Position numbers and translations under genes: made by a program | The notes under the pieces: model-generated | Database searches by the model: none | What the model was told of the DNA's origin: nothing | Seen by the model: only the letters and a program-made list of their open reading frames with translations | In this document: in pieces, positions 52,401 to 60,108 of the stretch | How positions within the stretch are numbered: the stretch's first letter is position 1 | Layout of the letters: every line of letters begins with the position of its first letter | From: Neptunomonas antarctica | GTDB taxonomy: Bacteria; Pseudomonadota; Gammaproteobacteria; Pseudomonadales; Balneatricaceae | NCBI RefSeq assembly: GCF_001305295.1 | Contig: NZ_LJSI01000027.1 | Location: 62,001-126,000 of the forward strand | Direction of reading: 5' to 3' | Length of the DNA: 64,000 nt

Positions 52401-53186
52401 TTAGAAATCATCCCACAAAAATCTGTTATCCTGCCTTAAACAGGTATTTACAGCACTAGAAACGATATTGTAACTCGCTGACTGTTCACGTAGTGCATGT
52501 TTGCCTGCTATTTCTATTACCTTCCTTTTAGTAGCCTTTGCGCCAAGTAAGGTTTGTACTTTTTCAACAAACTCTTCACTCCCAACGGCCAGGCTTTCCG
52601 ACCAGGCTTTATCCCGTATACTGTTTTTTATTTCCAGCTCTTCATTCAGCCATTGTCGAAGTTGCTGTTGCATAGTCGCTATATCATTAAATCCACCTAG
52701 TGCCATCAATGCCGGGATATCAATAATACGGTAGCGTTTGAGTGGTTGCTGGATTGCCCGGTAACCACCATGCGCCCATTCTGCAGGGTGTTGGACAACA
52801 CCGGCACGGACCATATTCATGTCAATATATACCAGGCATCGAAGGAAATGCTCGTCGGATGCAATCGCAGTGGCATGGTAGCGATCCTCCCAAAATGCGC
52901 CTTTGCGTTGCTTACGCTGATTGTATTCCTGAGCCGTCCGTCCTGCGATGAGCTGTAGACTTTTGGCGATGACGTGCGGGTTTGTGTCTTTCACCAGTAA
53001 ATGTATATGGTTGGAGGTCACAACGTAATTTAATACACACAACCCATAGCGTTTTTTTGCTTCGAATAGCCAGCCGAGCCAGCATTCACGATCGCGGGCA
53101 AATTTCAGCAGGAATTCTTTCTTGTGACACCGGTGGGTAATATGCCATATAAGGCCAGGTAAAAAATATCGATTTGCTCGAGGCAT
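52401..53186 (-). CDS. REP-associated tyrosine transposase (Y1/HUH, RAYT)
   Basis: 261 residues with AAGGA eight bases upstream of ATG. PRANRYFLPGLIWHITHRCH opens the domain; HUH motif in TSNHIHLLVKD; catalytic Tyr region in CLVYIDMNMVRAGVV, with WEDRYHATAI before it. The C-terminal 70 residues are helical. These proteins act on REP palindromes; here the gene is flanked by 12-base exact inverted repeats. The frame is intact and probably active. It has landed between a cassette gene and the IS30 remnant, damaging both. Confidence 0.9.
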   Translation of the reverse strand: MPRANRYFLPGLIWHITHRCHKKEFLLKFARDRECWLGWLFEAKKRYGLCVLNYVVTSNHIHLLVKDTNPHVIAKSLQLIAGRTAQEYNQRKQRKGAFWEDRYHATAIASDEHFLRCLVYIDMNMVRAGVVQHPAEWAHGGYRAIQQPLKRYRIIDIPALMALGGFNDIATMQQQLRQWLNEELEIKNSIRDKAWSESLAVGSEEFVEKVQTLLGAKATKRKVIEIAGKHALREQSASYNIVSSAVNTCLRQDNRFLWDDF

Positions 53187-53291
53187 AGTCTTTTTCCTTA
53201 AAGAGGGTATTTTCCTTATGAAACAGGTTGTTTAAACGCAAAACCATAGGGTTAATTAAGTTATAAATATATATAATCAATAAGATAGGCT

Positions 53292-53303
53292 GGTCCGACC
53301 CTG
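53292..53303. repeat. right inverted REP flank of the Y1 transposase unit
   Basis: GGTCCGACCCTG, exact inverse of 52368-52379. The IS30 remnant loses its homology next to this point. Confidence 0.75.
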
Positions 53304-53325
53304 CCTTTCTGTGTGGATAGCGCCC

Positions 53326-54150
53326 CTATCTTCATACCTTTTGGATAATAACGCCGTACAGTCCGTTGGTGTTTTCATTTAAACCTCGCTGCCATGATTG
53401 ATAAGGTTTGGCAAAGTAGATTTTACATTTTAAGGCGTTAGCTACCACCCTATGATCCGCAAATTCACCGCCGTTATCGAAGGTGATCGTTTTGCAAATA
53501 TGCTGATAGGGTTTTAGTAATTTTCGTATCGCCAGACTGACTATTTTTTTGGTCTTGTTCTTAACTTTCATCGTCAGAAACACCTTGGAAACACGTTCTA
53601 CTAACGTGACAAAGTAGCCATCCTGGCCGTAAACCGTGTCACCCTACCAGTGCCATATTTCACTATTGTCATCAACAATAGCGGGGCGCTTATCAATATC
53701 AACACGATCTGGGATTAAGTGAACACCGGCTTCAGCGCCTTTACGTTGACGATAGCGCTTACCTTTACGCGGCAGCCGGTGACGCCGCTGTTGGTAGGCA
53801 ATATACCGGTATATACTTTGCCGACTAATGGGTTGCGCACACCCCTCCAATGCCATTCGACCGGCGATCTGCTCGGGAGTCAGGTCAAGGCCCAGTAGCC
53901 AATCAATCTGTCGAATAACGTCCTCCGTGCGTCTGTGATTTTTAGAGGCGGTTCGTTTGTTTATATCGGCGTTCTGATGGGCAGTTTTTGCACAGTAAAC
54001 GCCTGAAGGACAACGACGTAGCTCTGTGGATACTGTTTTATTAGACCGATCGAGTCTGCGTCCCACTTCTCGTGCGGAAAAATCTAGTTTGCTAAGCGCT
54101 TGAATCTGGTATCGTTCATCCAGAGTCAGCTGGTTATAAAAGGTACCCAT
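53326..54150 (-). pseudogene. IS30-family transposase, nonsense and frameshift mutated
   Basis: From ATG 54150 (AGGTGA upstream): helix-turn-helix FYNQLTLDERYQIQALSKLD, RREVGRRLDRSNKTVSTEL-type repeat, and ISRQSIYRYIAYQQRR. The frame stops at a TAG (53644-53646) inside WHW-stop-GDTVYGQDG, where family members have Glu (GAG), just before the first catalytic Asp. The same frame continues with VTLVERVSKVFLTMKV, TITFDNGGEFADH and WQRGLNENTNGL. A lost base then shifts RRYYPKG into another frame and the C-terminus is absent beyond the REP flank. Not active without suppression. Confidence 0.88.
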
Positions 54151-54258
54151 GTGGTCACCTGGTTAATTGTGTGAGAGCTTTAAGCCTACGGCCAGCTGGC
54201 TCTCCGGTCTATTACCAAGTGTGTCGGTTATGGTGGGCATCTAAGTATGATATACAAT

Positions 54259-54795
54259 TCACCTAACTAATGTTTTTAGGTGTAACACCCCGTCCTGGCT
54301 AACTCGCATAAAACGCACCCTTGTGCCTTCTTTTCGGGTTTGGAATAAATACTTTTTAATCTCAAGTTTCTTTAAAAACTGCGAAGGATTTGATAATTTT
54401 ATTCCATGATCTCTCAGAGATTTATTAACCTCCAATGTCTTGAAATCATTTTTATCAGACTGGTTTTGCACAAAGTAGGCTGTGACCAATGCCTTCTCAT
54501 GATCACTAATATTCTCTGGGAATCTGTGCATCCATTCACCAAAGGAAGATGGTACTGAAAAATTATTTTCCTCACTAGAGGCGTCTTTATTTTCAATAGA
54601 TTCGCCATCCTCTTCAGTAATTAAACTCGTGCTTTCTGAGGAGAGTTCAGGTTTCACGACAGGCGAATGGATGTTACTGCATACTAAATCTATAATAGTG
54701 TCGATGTTATCCATTTGATTTTGAACAAATTGTTCGCTACCCTCGAACTCGATTTCACCAGTTTTTATATTAATTTTTACTCTAGTACTTTCCAT
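54259..54795 (-). CDS. hypothetical protein with C-terminal winged-helix-like domain (operon gene 2)
   Basis: 178 residues, good AGGGA ribosome site. Residues 1-30 are a short beta hairpin (VKINIKTGEIEFEGSE), 30-90 an acidic, low-complexity linker, and 95-178 a helical region (EKALVTAYFVQNQSDKNDFK; LSNPSQFLKKLEIKKYLF; RVRFMRVSQDG) that reads like the winged-helix modules of 'AYWL...DFT..dI...L' type. The upstream gene's N-terminus has the same pattern. Nine bases separate the two, so they are co-transcribed. No known family; the setting in a mobile island makes a defence role possible but unproven. Confidence 0.6.
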   Translation of the reverse strand: MESTRVKINIKTGEIEFEGSEQFVQNQMDNIDTIIDLVCSNIHSPVVKPELSSESTSLITEEDGESIENKDASSEENNFSVPSSFGEWMHRFPENISDHEKALVTAYFVQNQSDKNDFKTLEVNKSLRDHGIKLSNPSQFLKKLEIKKYLFQTRKEGTRVRFMRVSQDGVLHLKTLVR

Positions 54796-54804
54796 TTCTT
54801 GTCC

Positions 54805-55536
54805 CTATATTTTAATTCCAGATTTGTATAACAATTCCTCTACGGATGCTCTAAATTCTTTTTGCGCTGCATTTATATCTTTTCTTTTTGCGTTATAAAA
54901 TATCTTGTGTGCCGAAAAGTTTCCTAGCGTCCTATAATCTTCAATCGCTTCTTTAGTATTCCTAGATAACGCCAGAATACTATTGGTTTTGGCATTAGAT
55001 ACGATGTGATTTAGCATTTTGAAATTACCACTATTATCTTTAATCTCTGAATCAATTCCGTGATTTTCATATGAATGAATGAGCAATATTTCTATCAAGC
55101 GGCGCATAAGCACTGCGCATCCATCAAAAATATTTTGCTCATAAGAGGCGTTTATTTGTCTAGACAAAGACTCCAAATACCCTCTTGTATCGAGAAATAG
55201 TGCTTCCGGGATTATTTTATCATCTGACAGAATCTCTTCAGACTTGCTCTTTAAATTGGGTAATTCATCGTCAAGCCTTGTTATTGTTTTTGATTGAAGC
55301 TTATAAGTTAGAGGCTTACTGCCATTAATCAAAGAACTGGAAGACTTCAAAGCTCCTTTCAATCTGGAGATATTTGGCCTAGAAAAATGCAAATTATAGA
55401 AACAGAGAAGAAAGTCATCAATAGAAAACTCTGCCTTATCTTCTTTGACCATGAGGAAATAACTTAAATATACGCACTTATCGATCTCCTTCTTACTTTC
55501 AAGCGACACATGCTTTGAATATTTATCTAAATTCAT
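54805..55536 (-). CDS. hypothetical winged-helix plus DUF4145-like protein (operon gene 1)
   Basis: 243 residues. Residues 15-85 (VYLSYFLMVKEDKAEFSIDD; RPNISRLKGALKSSSSL; PLTYKLQSKTI) match the same winged-helix pattern as its partner. Residues 115-243 form a helical bundle: YEQNIFDGCAVLMRRLIEIL and YRTLGNFSAHKIFYNAKR, close to the 'GNxxAH' motif of DUF4145/HEPN-like domains. GAGGA precedes the ATG. First gene of a two-gene operon lying between the IS30 remnant and repeat copy C. Not recognised as any named system. Confidence 0.6.
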   Translation of the reverse strand: MNLDKYSKHVSLESKKEIDKCVYLSYFLMVKEDKAEFSIDDFLLCFYNLHFSRPNISRLKGALKSSSSLINGSKPLTYKLQSKTITRLDDELPNLKSKSEEILSDDKIIPEALFLDTRGYLESLSRQINASYEQNIFDGCAVLMRRLIEILLIHSYENHGIDSEIKDNSGNFKMLNHIVSNAKTNSILALSRNTKEAIEDYRTLGNFSAHKIFYNAKRKDINAAQKEFRASVEELLYKSGIKI

Positions 55537-55561
55537 TCAATCCTCAGATACTTTACTTTCG

Positions 55562-55779
55562 TATAACAGCTAATTATAAAGCTCACAGCTTCTTAACTCT
55601 TTGCCCCCCTTAACAAGGAGACCAACATTAAGGCTAGCAATAAATAATTTTATAAATCAATAACTTGAAGGATACACAGGAGTGTTGTCGTCTGACAAAA
55701 GAAGCTTCCATGCGCTTGCTGTTATTCATTCCGTTGCGCTGATCATAAACCTCTTACATTAAAGATCAATGCGTTATCA
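55562..55779 (-). repeat. ~215 bp dispersed repeat, copy C
   Basis: Third copy of the repeat. Minus-strand left end GATAACGCATTGATCTTTAA, middle GGAATGAATAACAGCAAGCG and CTTCAAGTTATTGATTTATA, right end TTATAATTAGCTGTTATAC. Its left end overlaps the LysR stop codon and supplies that gene's last residues; its right end lies 26 bases before the start of the two-gene operon. Confidence 0.85.
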
Positions 55780-56623
55780 CTATTCCCCTGAACTCTGCAC
55801 ACAACTTAGCAGCCATCGCGGCACCCATCATCGGGTGCGGTATTGGCGCTACGGCCAACACGATATCGACAGCGGGCAGTTCTGGTAGCTTGGCGGTTTG
55901 ATCAACCACCACCAGCCCCGGTGACACGCTGGAACGCGCCATGGCGCTAATGCCTACACCACGTTTGATCAGGCTTTTGATAGCGGTGGCGCTGGAGGTG
56001 GTACAAACCAGATGGTAGTTTTTGGCCTGTTTTTCTAACCCATCAATCGCGCTGCTGTGGAATTTGCAGTCGGCTTCGTACATGACGAGTGGCAATATTT
56101 GTTTTTCGAGTAACTCCGGATAGCCGCCATGTACCCATACGCCGCTATCGTGTTTGAGTAGATAGCCTTCCTCTTTTTCGGGTGCACGGGTGAGGATGGC
56201 AATGTCGATCTCGCCGTTATCCAGCATTAACCTTAACTGGGTGCTGCAGTCGCAGTGGATGCGCAGGCTTTGCTTGGGGAGGTGTTGTATTAATAGCTCT
56301 GTGAGTTGTGGCAATACGGATTCGGCATAATCGTCCGGGCAACCGATACGTAAGGGTGGATGCACTGCATGGCTGGCGAGCGAACCGAGCACTTCGTCAT
56401 GCATGCCGACGATGCGCCGTGCATAGCTGACGAGCGACTGCCCCTGTTCTGTCAATGTGAGGTAACGGCCATTTTTTCTGAACAATACCTGCCCTGTTTC
56501 CTCTTCCAGCTTTTTCATCTGCATGCTCACAGCACCTTGAGTACGGCATACCTGTTTTGCGGCGCGCGTAAAGCTGCCCGTATCAACAAAAGCGATAAAG
56601 CTGCGTAATGCTTCTATATCCAT
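55766..56623 (-). CDS. LysR-family transcriptional regulator
   Basis: 285 residues; AGGAG precedes ATG. N-terminal helix-turn-helix is standard: EALRSFIAFVDTGSFTRAAK, then RTQGAVSMQMKKLEEETGQV and LTLTEQGQSLVSYAR-like sequence. The effector domain is complete to about residue 280. The final residues VITH and the TGA lie inside repeat copy C, so the original end may have been replaced. Divergent from the GST gene with 145 bases between; control of that gene is likely by the usual LysR arrangement. Confidence 0.92.
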   Translation of the reverse strand: MDIEALRSFIAFVDTGSFTRAAKQVCRTQGAVSMQMKKLEEETGQVLFRKNGRYLTLTEQGQSLVSYARRIVGMHDEVLGSLASHAVHPPLRIGCPDDYAESVLPQLTELLIQHLPKQSLRIHCDCSTQLRLMLDNGEIDIAILTRAPEKEEGYLLKHDSGVWVHGGYPELLEKQILPLVMYEADCKFHSSAIDGLEKQAKNYHLVCTTSSATAIKSLIKRGVGISAMARSSVSPGLVVVDQTAKLPELPAVDIVLAVAPIPHPMMGAAMAAKLCAEFRGIVITH

Positions 56624-56768
56624 GCGGTTTGCTCCTGCGCTATCTATTAGCTATTCGAATAGGTGCTATAAAAACTATTCGATAGTCAGTAACAAAGCAA
56701 GATTGCAGAATGAACTCAACTTAAAAAATCGCATACAAAATTACATACAACACCCTATGGAGAATCAC

Positions 56769-57437
56769 ATGGAACTGATCATTGGTAATAAAAACTATTC
56801 GTCCTGGTCGCTGCGTGGCTGGTTAATGCTCAAGGCATTTGATCTGCCTTTTACCGAAACGCGTTTGGCATTATTTGAAGAGGGATTTTATTCAACACTC
56901 GCTACTTACTCGCCTGCGGGGAAAGTGCCGGTATTGATCGATGCGGATGTAACGGTGTGGGATTCGCTGGCGATTTGTGAATATATCAGTGAAGTTCATC
57001 TTGCGAATAAAGGCTGGCCTGCCGATGCTGCTGACCGGGCAGTAGCCAGAGCCGTTAGCTGTGAAATGCATTCCGGCTTCTTTGGTTTGCGCCATGAGTT
57101 ACCGATGAACTGCCGTGCCACACGTGCTGTTACGCTCACCGAGGCAGCGCTTAAAGATGTACAAAGAATTGACGCTATCTGGACGGAGCTTTTAAAGAAA
57201 AATAGCGCACAAGGGCCGTGGCTATTTGGTGAGTTCAGTATTGCCGACGTGATGTATGCACCGGTTGCTCTTAGGTTTAACACCTATTTTTCAGAGACTA
57301 AGAACTCAGAAATTTCGGCGCAGAGCCGTGCTTATGTGGAGACTGTGCTGGCGCATCCTGCTATTCAGGCATGGGTTGCTGCGGCCCACCTTGAGTCCGA
57401 AACCATTGAAGCAGAGGAAGTGGGCGAGCCGCTTTAG
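56769..57437 (+). CDS. glutathione S-transferase family protein
   Basis: 222 residues from the ATG at 56769, chosen because GGAG lies six bases upstream and the fold starts here (MELIIGNKNYSSWSLRGWLM). Thioredoxin-like domain with the Ser region NYSSWSLR and the cis-Pro strand GKVPVLIDADV; C-terminal helical domain with WLFGEFSIADVMYAPVALR. Cytosolic detoxification or isomerase role. The frame extends upstream to 56622 through the promoter but has no signal there. Likely target of the divergent LysR regulator. Confidence 0.9.
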   Translation: MELIIGNKNYSSWSLRGWLMLKAFDLPFTETRLALFEEGFYSTLATYSPAGKVPVLIDADVTVWDSLAICEYISEVHLANKGWPADAADRAVARAVSCEMHSGFFGLRHELPMNCRATRAVTLTEAALKDVQRIDAIWTELLKKNSAQGPWLFGEFSIADVMYAPVALRFNTYFSETKNSEISAQSRAYVETVLAHPAIQAWVAAAHLESETIEAEEVGEPL

Positions 57438-57454
57438 CGATTCACCCGCGCTGC

Positions 57455-57853
57455 TTATAAATGGCAGCGCACTTCTACGTTTTTACTCTGTTTGCTATTG
57501 CCGCTCACGCGGCAATACACCAACTGTCCACTGCTTGTCATGGCGTAAGCTGAAGCAACAGCGGGATCACTACTGATAACAGCTTCGACACTGGAAAAGC
57601 GCTGTCCTTCCAGCTGTGATTGCGGGTAACACGCAATCACATTCTCTTCATCGTCACGCTGCTCGCTGCGGCAGTATTCAATAGTGCTATCGGTACGCAC
57701 CACCCATACATCGGCGGACGATCCCACAGAAAAAGATTGTATCGGGAAGACCCTGGCTGATTCAGCCGCTGCTGTCAGGGAGATAAAGATAACGCCCATA
57801 CTGACAGCTATACCGCTTACCCTAATTATCCAAGATTTCAGACCTGTGAGCAT
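57455..57853 (-). CDS. secreted small protein, unknown
   Basis: 132 residues with a Sec signal peptide (GIAVSMGVIFISLTAAAESA) and GGAGG seven bases ahead of ATG. The mature part has four Cys in two similar segments, TIEYCRSEQ ... VIACYPQS and QLVYCRVSG ... VEVRCHL, suggesting two disulphides or an internal repeat. Periplasmic or secreted; no family recognised. Convergent with the GST gene. Confidence 0.65.
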   Translation of the reverse strand: MLTGLKSWIIRVSGIAVSMGVIFISLTAAAESARVFPIQSFSVGSSADVWVVRTDSTIEYCRSEQRDDEENVIACYPQSQLEGQRFSSVEAVISSDPAVASAYAMTSSGQLVYCRVSGNSKQSKNVEVRCHL

Positions 57854-57977
57854 CTCTCATCCTCCTTATTGATATTTGAAAGCCGCTACAACACTACTAC
57901 AAACACTGCTCTGCCAGAGCTGGCTTTTACTCAGAGTAAATCTAGATTAGATTTGATAACATTAGGGCATTCACCTA

Positions 57978-57994
57978 GGAGTCTGTTGGACTCC
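57978..57994 (+). other. small hairpin in the MoxR leader
   Basis: GGAGTC / GACTCC with a five-base loop, 34 bases upstream of the MoxR gene start; a possible leader structure or the end of the promoter region. Weak evidence. Confidence 0.3.
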
Positions 57995-58028
57995 GGGCAG
58001 CAACCAAATTTTATGATGGGATTTTACT

Positions 58029-58874
58029 ATGGTTTTTAACGGCACCGAACGCTATGTAGCGACTGATGAATTGCAGATGGCGGTAAAAGCCTCAATCACA
58101 TTACAGCGTCCGCTGTTGATCAAAGGCGAACCCGGTACCGGCAAAACCATGCTGGCCGAGGAAGTTGCGCTGTCATTAGGTAAGAAGCTGTTCCGCTGGC
58201 ACATTAAATCGACCACTAAAGCGCAACAGGGCTTGTATGAATACGATGCGGTATCGCGGCTGCGTGATTCCCAGTTAGGCGATGAAAAAGTTTACGACAT
58301 CGGCAATTACATCAAGAAAGGCATTATGTGGCAGGCATTTGATGCGGATGAACAGGTGGTGCTGTTAATTGATGAGATTGATAAAGCCGATATCGAGTTC
58401 CCCAATGATCTGTTGGTCGAACTCGATAAGATGGAATTTTTTGTTTACGAAACCGGTGAGCGGGTCGTAGCGAAGCACCGCCCTATCATTATTATCACCT
58501 CTAATAATGAAAAAGAGTTACCCGATGCTTTCTTGCGCCGCTGCTTTTTCCATTACATCACGTTCCCTGATCGGGCGACAATGCAGCAGATTATTGATGT
58601 GCATTATCCTGGTATTCAGCAGGCGTTGGTTAATGATGCGCTTGAGGTGTTTTTCAAAATCCGCGAGATGAATAACCTGAAGAAAAAGCCTTCGACTTCT
58701 GAACTGATCGACTGGCTAAAACTGTTAATTGCTGATGATATTCCCGCCGATCTACTGCAAAACAAAGATATAGCACAGGCCATGCCGCCTCTTTATGGTG
58801 CCTTGCTGAAAAACGAGCAAGATGTACATATGCTGCAACGTTTGGCATTTATGGCAAAACGAGATGGCCGCTAA
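58029..58874 (+). CDS. MoxR-family AAA+ ATPase
   Basis: 281 residues. Walker A GEPGTGKTMLAEEVAL, Walker B VLLIDEIDKAD, sensor 1 IIIITSNNEKELPDAFLRRC with the Arg finger, and the MoxR-type lid. The opening GTERYVATDELQMAVKASIT matches the subgroup paired with CoxE-like proteins. Acts as a chaperone-type remodeller with the VWA protein encoded next, whose start overlaps this stop by one base (TAATG). Confidence 0.93.
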   Translation: MVFNGTERYVATDELQMAVKASITLQRPLLIKGEPGTGKTMLAEEVALSLGKKLFRWHIKSTTKAQQGLYEYDAVSRLRDSQLGDEKVYDIGNYIKKGIMWQAFDADEQVVLLIDEIDKADIEFPNDLLVELDKMEFFVYETGERVVAKHRPIIIITSNNEKELPDAFLRRCFFHYITFPDRATMQQIIDVHYPGIQQALVNDALEVFFKIREMNNLKKKPSTSELIDWLKLLIADDIPADLLQNKDIAQAMPPLYGALLKNEQDVHMLQRLAFMAKRDGR

Positions 58875-60049
58875 TGCTGATCGACTTTTTTAACACGCTG
58901 AAACGGGCTGAGATTCCCGTTTCACTCAACGAATTACTGGTGTTAATTGAGGCGCTGAAACAAGGTGTCGCGTTCGCCAGTGTTGATGATTTTTATCTGC
59001 TCAGCCGTATCTGCCTGATTAAAGATGAAAAGCATTATGATCGTTTTGATCGTGCTTTCGGGCATTACTTTGAGGGCCTTGAAGCGCTTAATCTGTTTCC
59101 CGACAATAACATCCCCGAAGAGTGGCTGCGTTCCGAGTTTCTGAAAAATCTTTCGGATGAAGAGAAAGCCAAGATTGAAGCCATGGGCGGGCTGGATAAA
59201 CTGCTCGAAACTCTGAATGAGCGCTTAGGCGACCAGCACGAACGCCATGCCGGCGGCAATAAGTGGATTGGCACCGGTGGCACATCCCCTTTCGGCCATA
59301 GTGGCTATAATCCTGAAGGCGTTCGTATTGGCGGCAAGAGCACGCATAAGCGTGCCGTTAAGGTGTGGGAAAAGCGCGAGTTTAAGAACCTCGACGATCA
59401 GGTAGAACTCGGCACGCGCAATATGAAAGTGGCGTTGCGCAAGCTGCGAAAATTTGCCCGTACTGGCTCTGCCGAAGAACTGGATCTCAACGATACGATC
59501 CGTTCGACAGCCGCCAACGCAGGCATGCTGGATATCAAAATGGTGCCGGAACGCCACAACGCCGCCAAGGTGCTGATCTTTCTTGATATCGGTGGTTCGA
59601 TGGACCCGTATATCCATCTGTGCGAACAGCTGTTTTCTGCTGCGCGTACCGAGTTTAAGCATCTGGAATATTTTTACTTTCATAACTGCGTGTATGAAAA
59701 AGTCTGGAAAAATAACCATCGTCGCTTCCACGACACGCTCTCCACGCTGGATGTTATCCACACCTACGGCAAAGACTATCGGGTGATTTTTATCGGCGAT
59801 GCAGCGATGTCACCTTATGAGTTGATACAACGCTACGGCAGTGTTGAGCACATGAACGAAGAAGCCGGGCAAGTGTGGCTACAACGGATTCTGGGTACCT
59901 GGGAAAAAGCTATCTGGCTTAATCCGACACAAGAACGATTTTGGGATTACACCCACACCACCGCTGCTATCCAACAACTCTTTGATGGCCACATGTATCC
60001 GCTCACCCTTGCGGGCCTTGAGTCGGGTATCAAATACTTATCTAAATAG
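58874..60049 (+). CDS. VWA-domain protein, CoxE-like
   Basis: 391 residues. The first 120 are helical (NTLKRAEIPVSLNELLVLIE), followed by a Gly-rich patch (GGNKWIGTGGTSPFGHSGYN) and a C-terminal von Willebrand A domain whose metal site reads LIFLDIGGSMDPY (DxGGS instead of DxSxS) and later IFIGDAAMSPYEL. Works with the coupled MoxR ATPase; such pairs mature metalloenzymes or protein complexes in other bacteria, but the client here is not shown by neighbours. Confidence 0.9.
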   Translation: MLIDFFNTLKRAEIPVSLNELLVLIEALKQGVAFASVDDFYLLSRICLIKDEKHYDRFDRAFGHYFEGLEALNLFPDNNIPEEWLRSEFLKNLSDEEKAKIEAMGGLDKLLETLNERLGDQHERHAGGNKWIGTGGTSPFGHSGYNPEGVRIGGKSTHKRAVKVWEKREFKNLDDQVELGTRNMKVALRKLRKFARTGSAEELDLNDTIRSTAANAGMLDIKMVPERHNAAKVLIFLDIGGSMDPYIHLCEQLFSAARTEFKHLEYFYFHNCVYEKVWKNNHRRFHDTLSTLDVIHTYGKDYRVIFIGDAAMSPYELIQRYGSVEHMNEEAGQVWLQRILGTWEKAIWLNPTQERFWDYTHTTAAIQQLFDGHMYPLTLAGLESGIKYLSK

Positions 60050-60058
60050 CCTCGAACA

Positions 60059-60085
60059 CAGCTAATCAGACTCTCTGATTAGCTG
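60059..60085. terminator. 12-bp stem-loop between convergent genes
   Basis: CAGCTAATCAGA / TCTGATTAGCTG around CTC, placed between the VWA-protein stop and the glutathionylspermidine synthase stop. Perfect stem but no T-run; probably ends both transcripts. Confidence 0.7.
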
Positions 60086-60108
60086 CTCTCCCTCTGCATA
60101 TTTTGACG

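Noticed and set aside
54259-55536. The two-gene operon as a toxin-antitoxin pair.
   Set aside because: Both proteins are larger than typical modules, neither shows a known toxin or antitoxin fold, and the order and sizes give no support.
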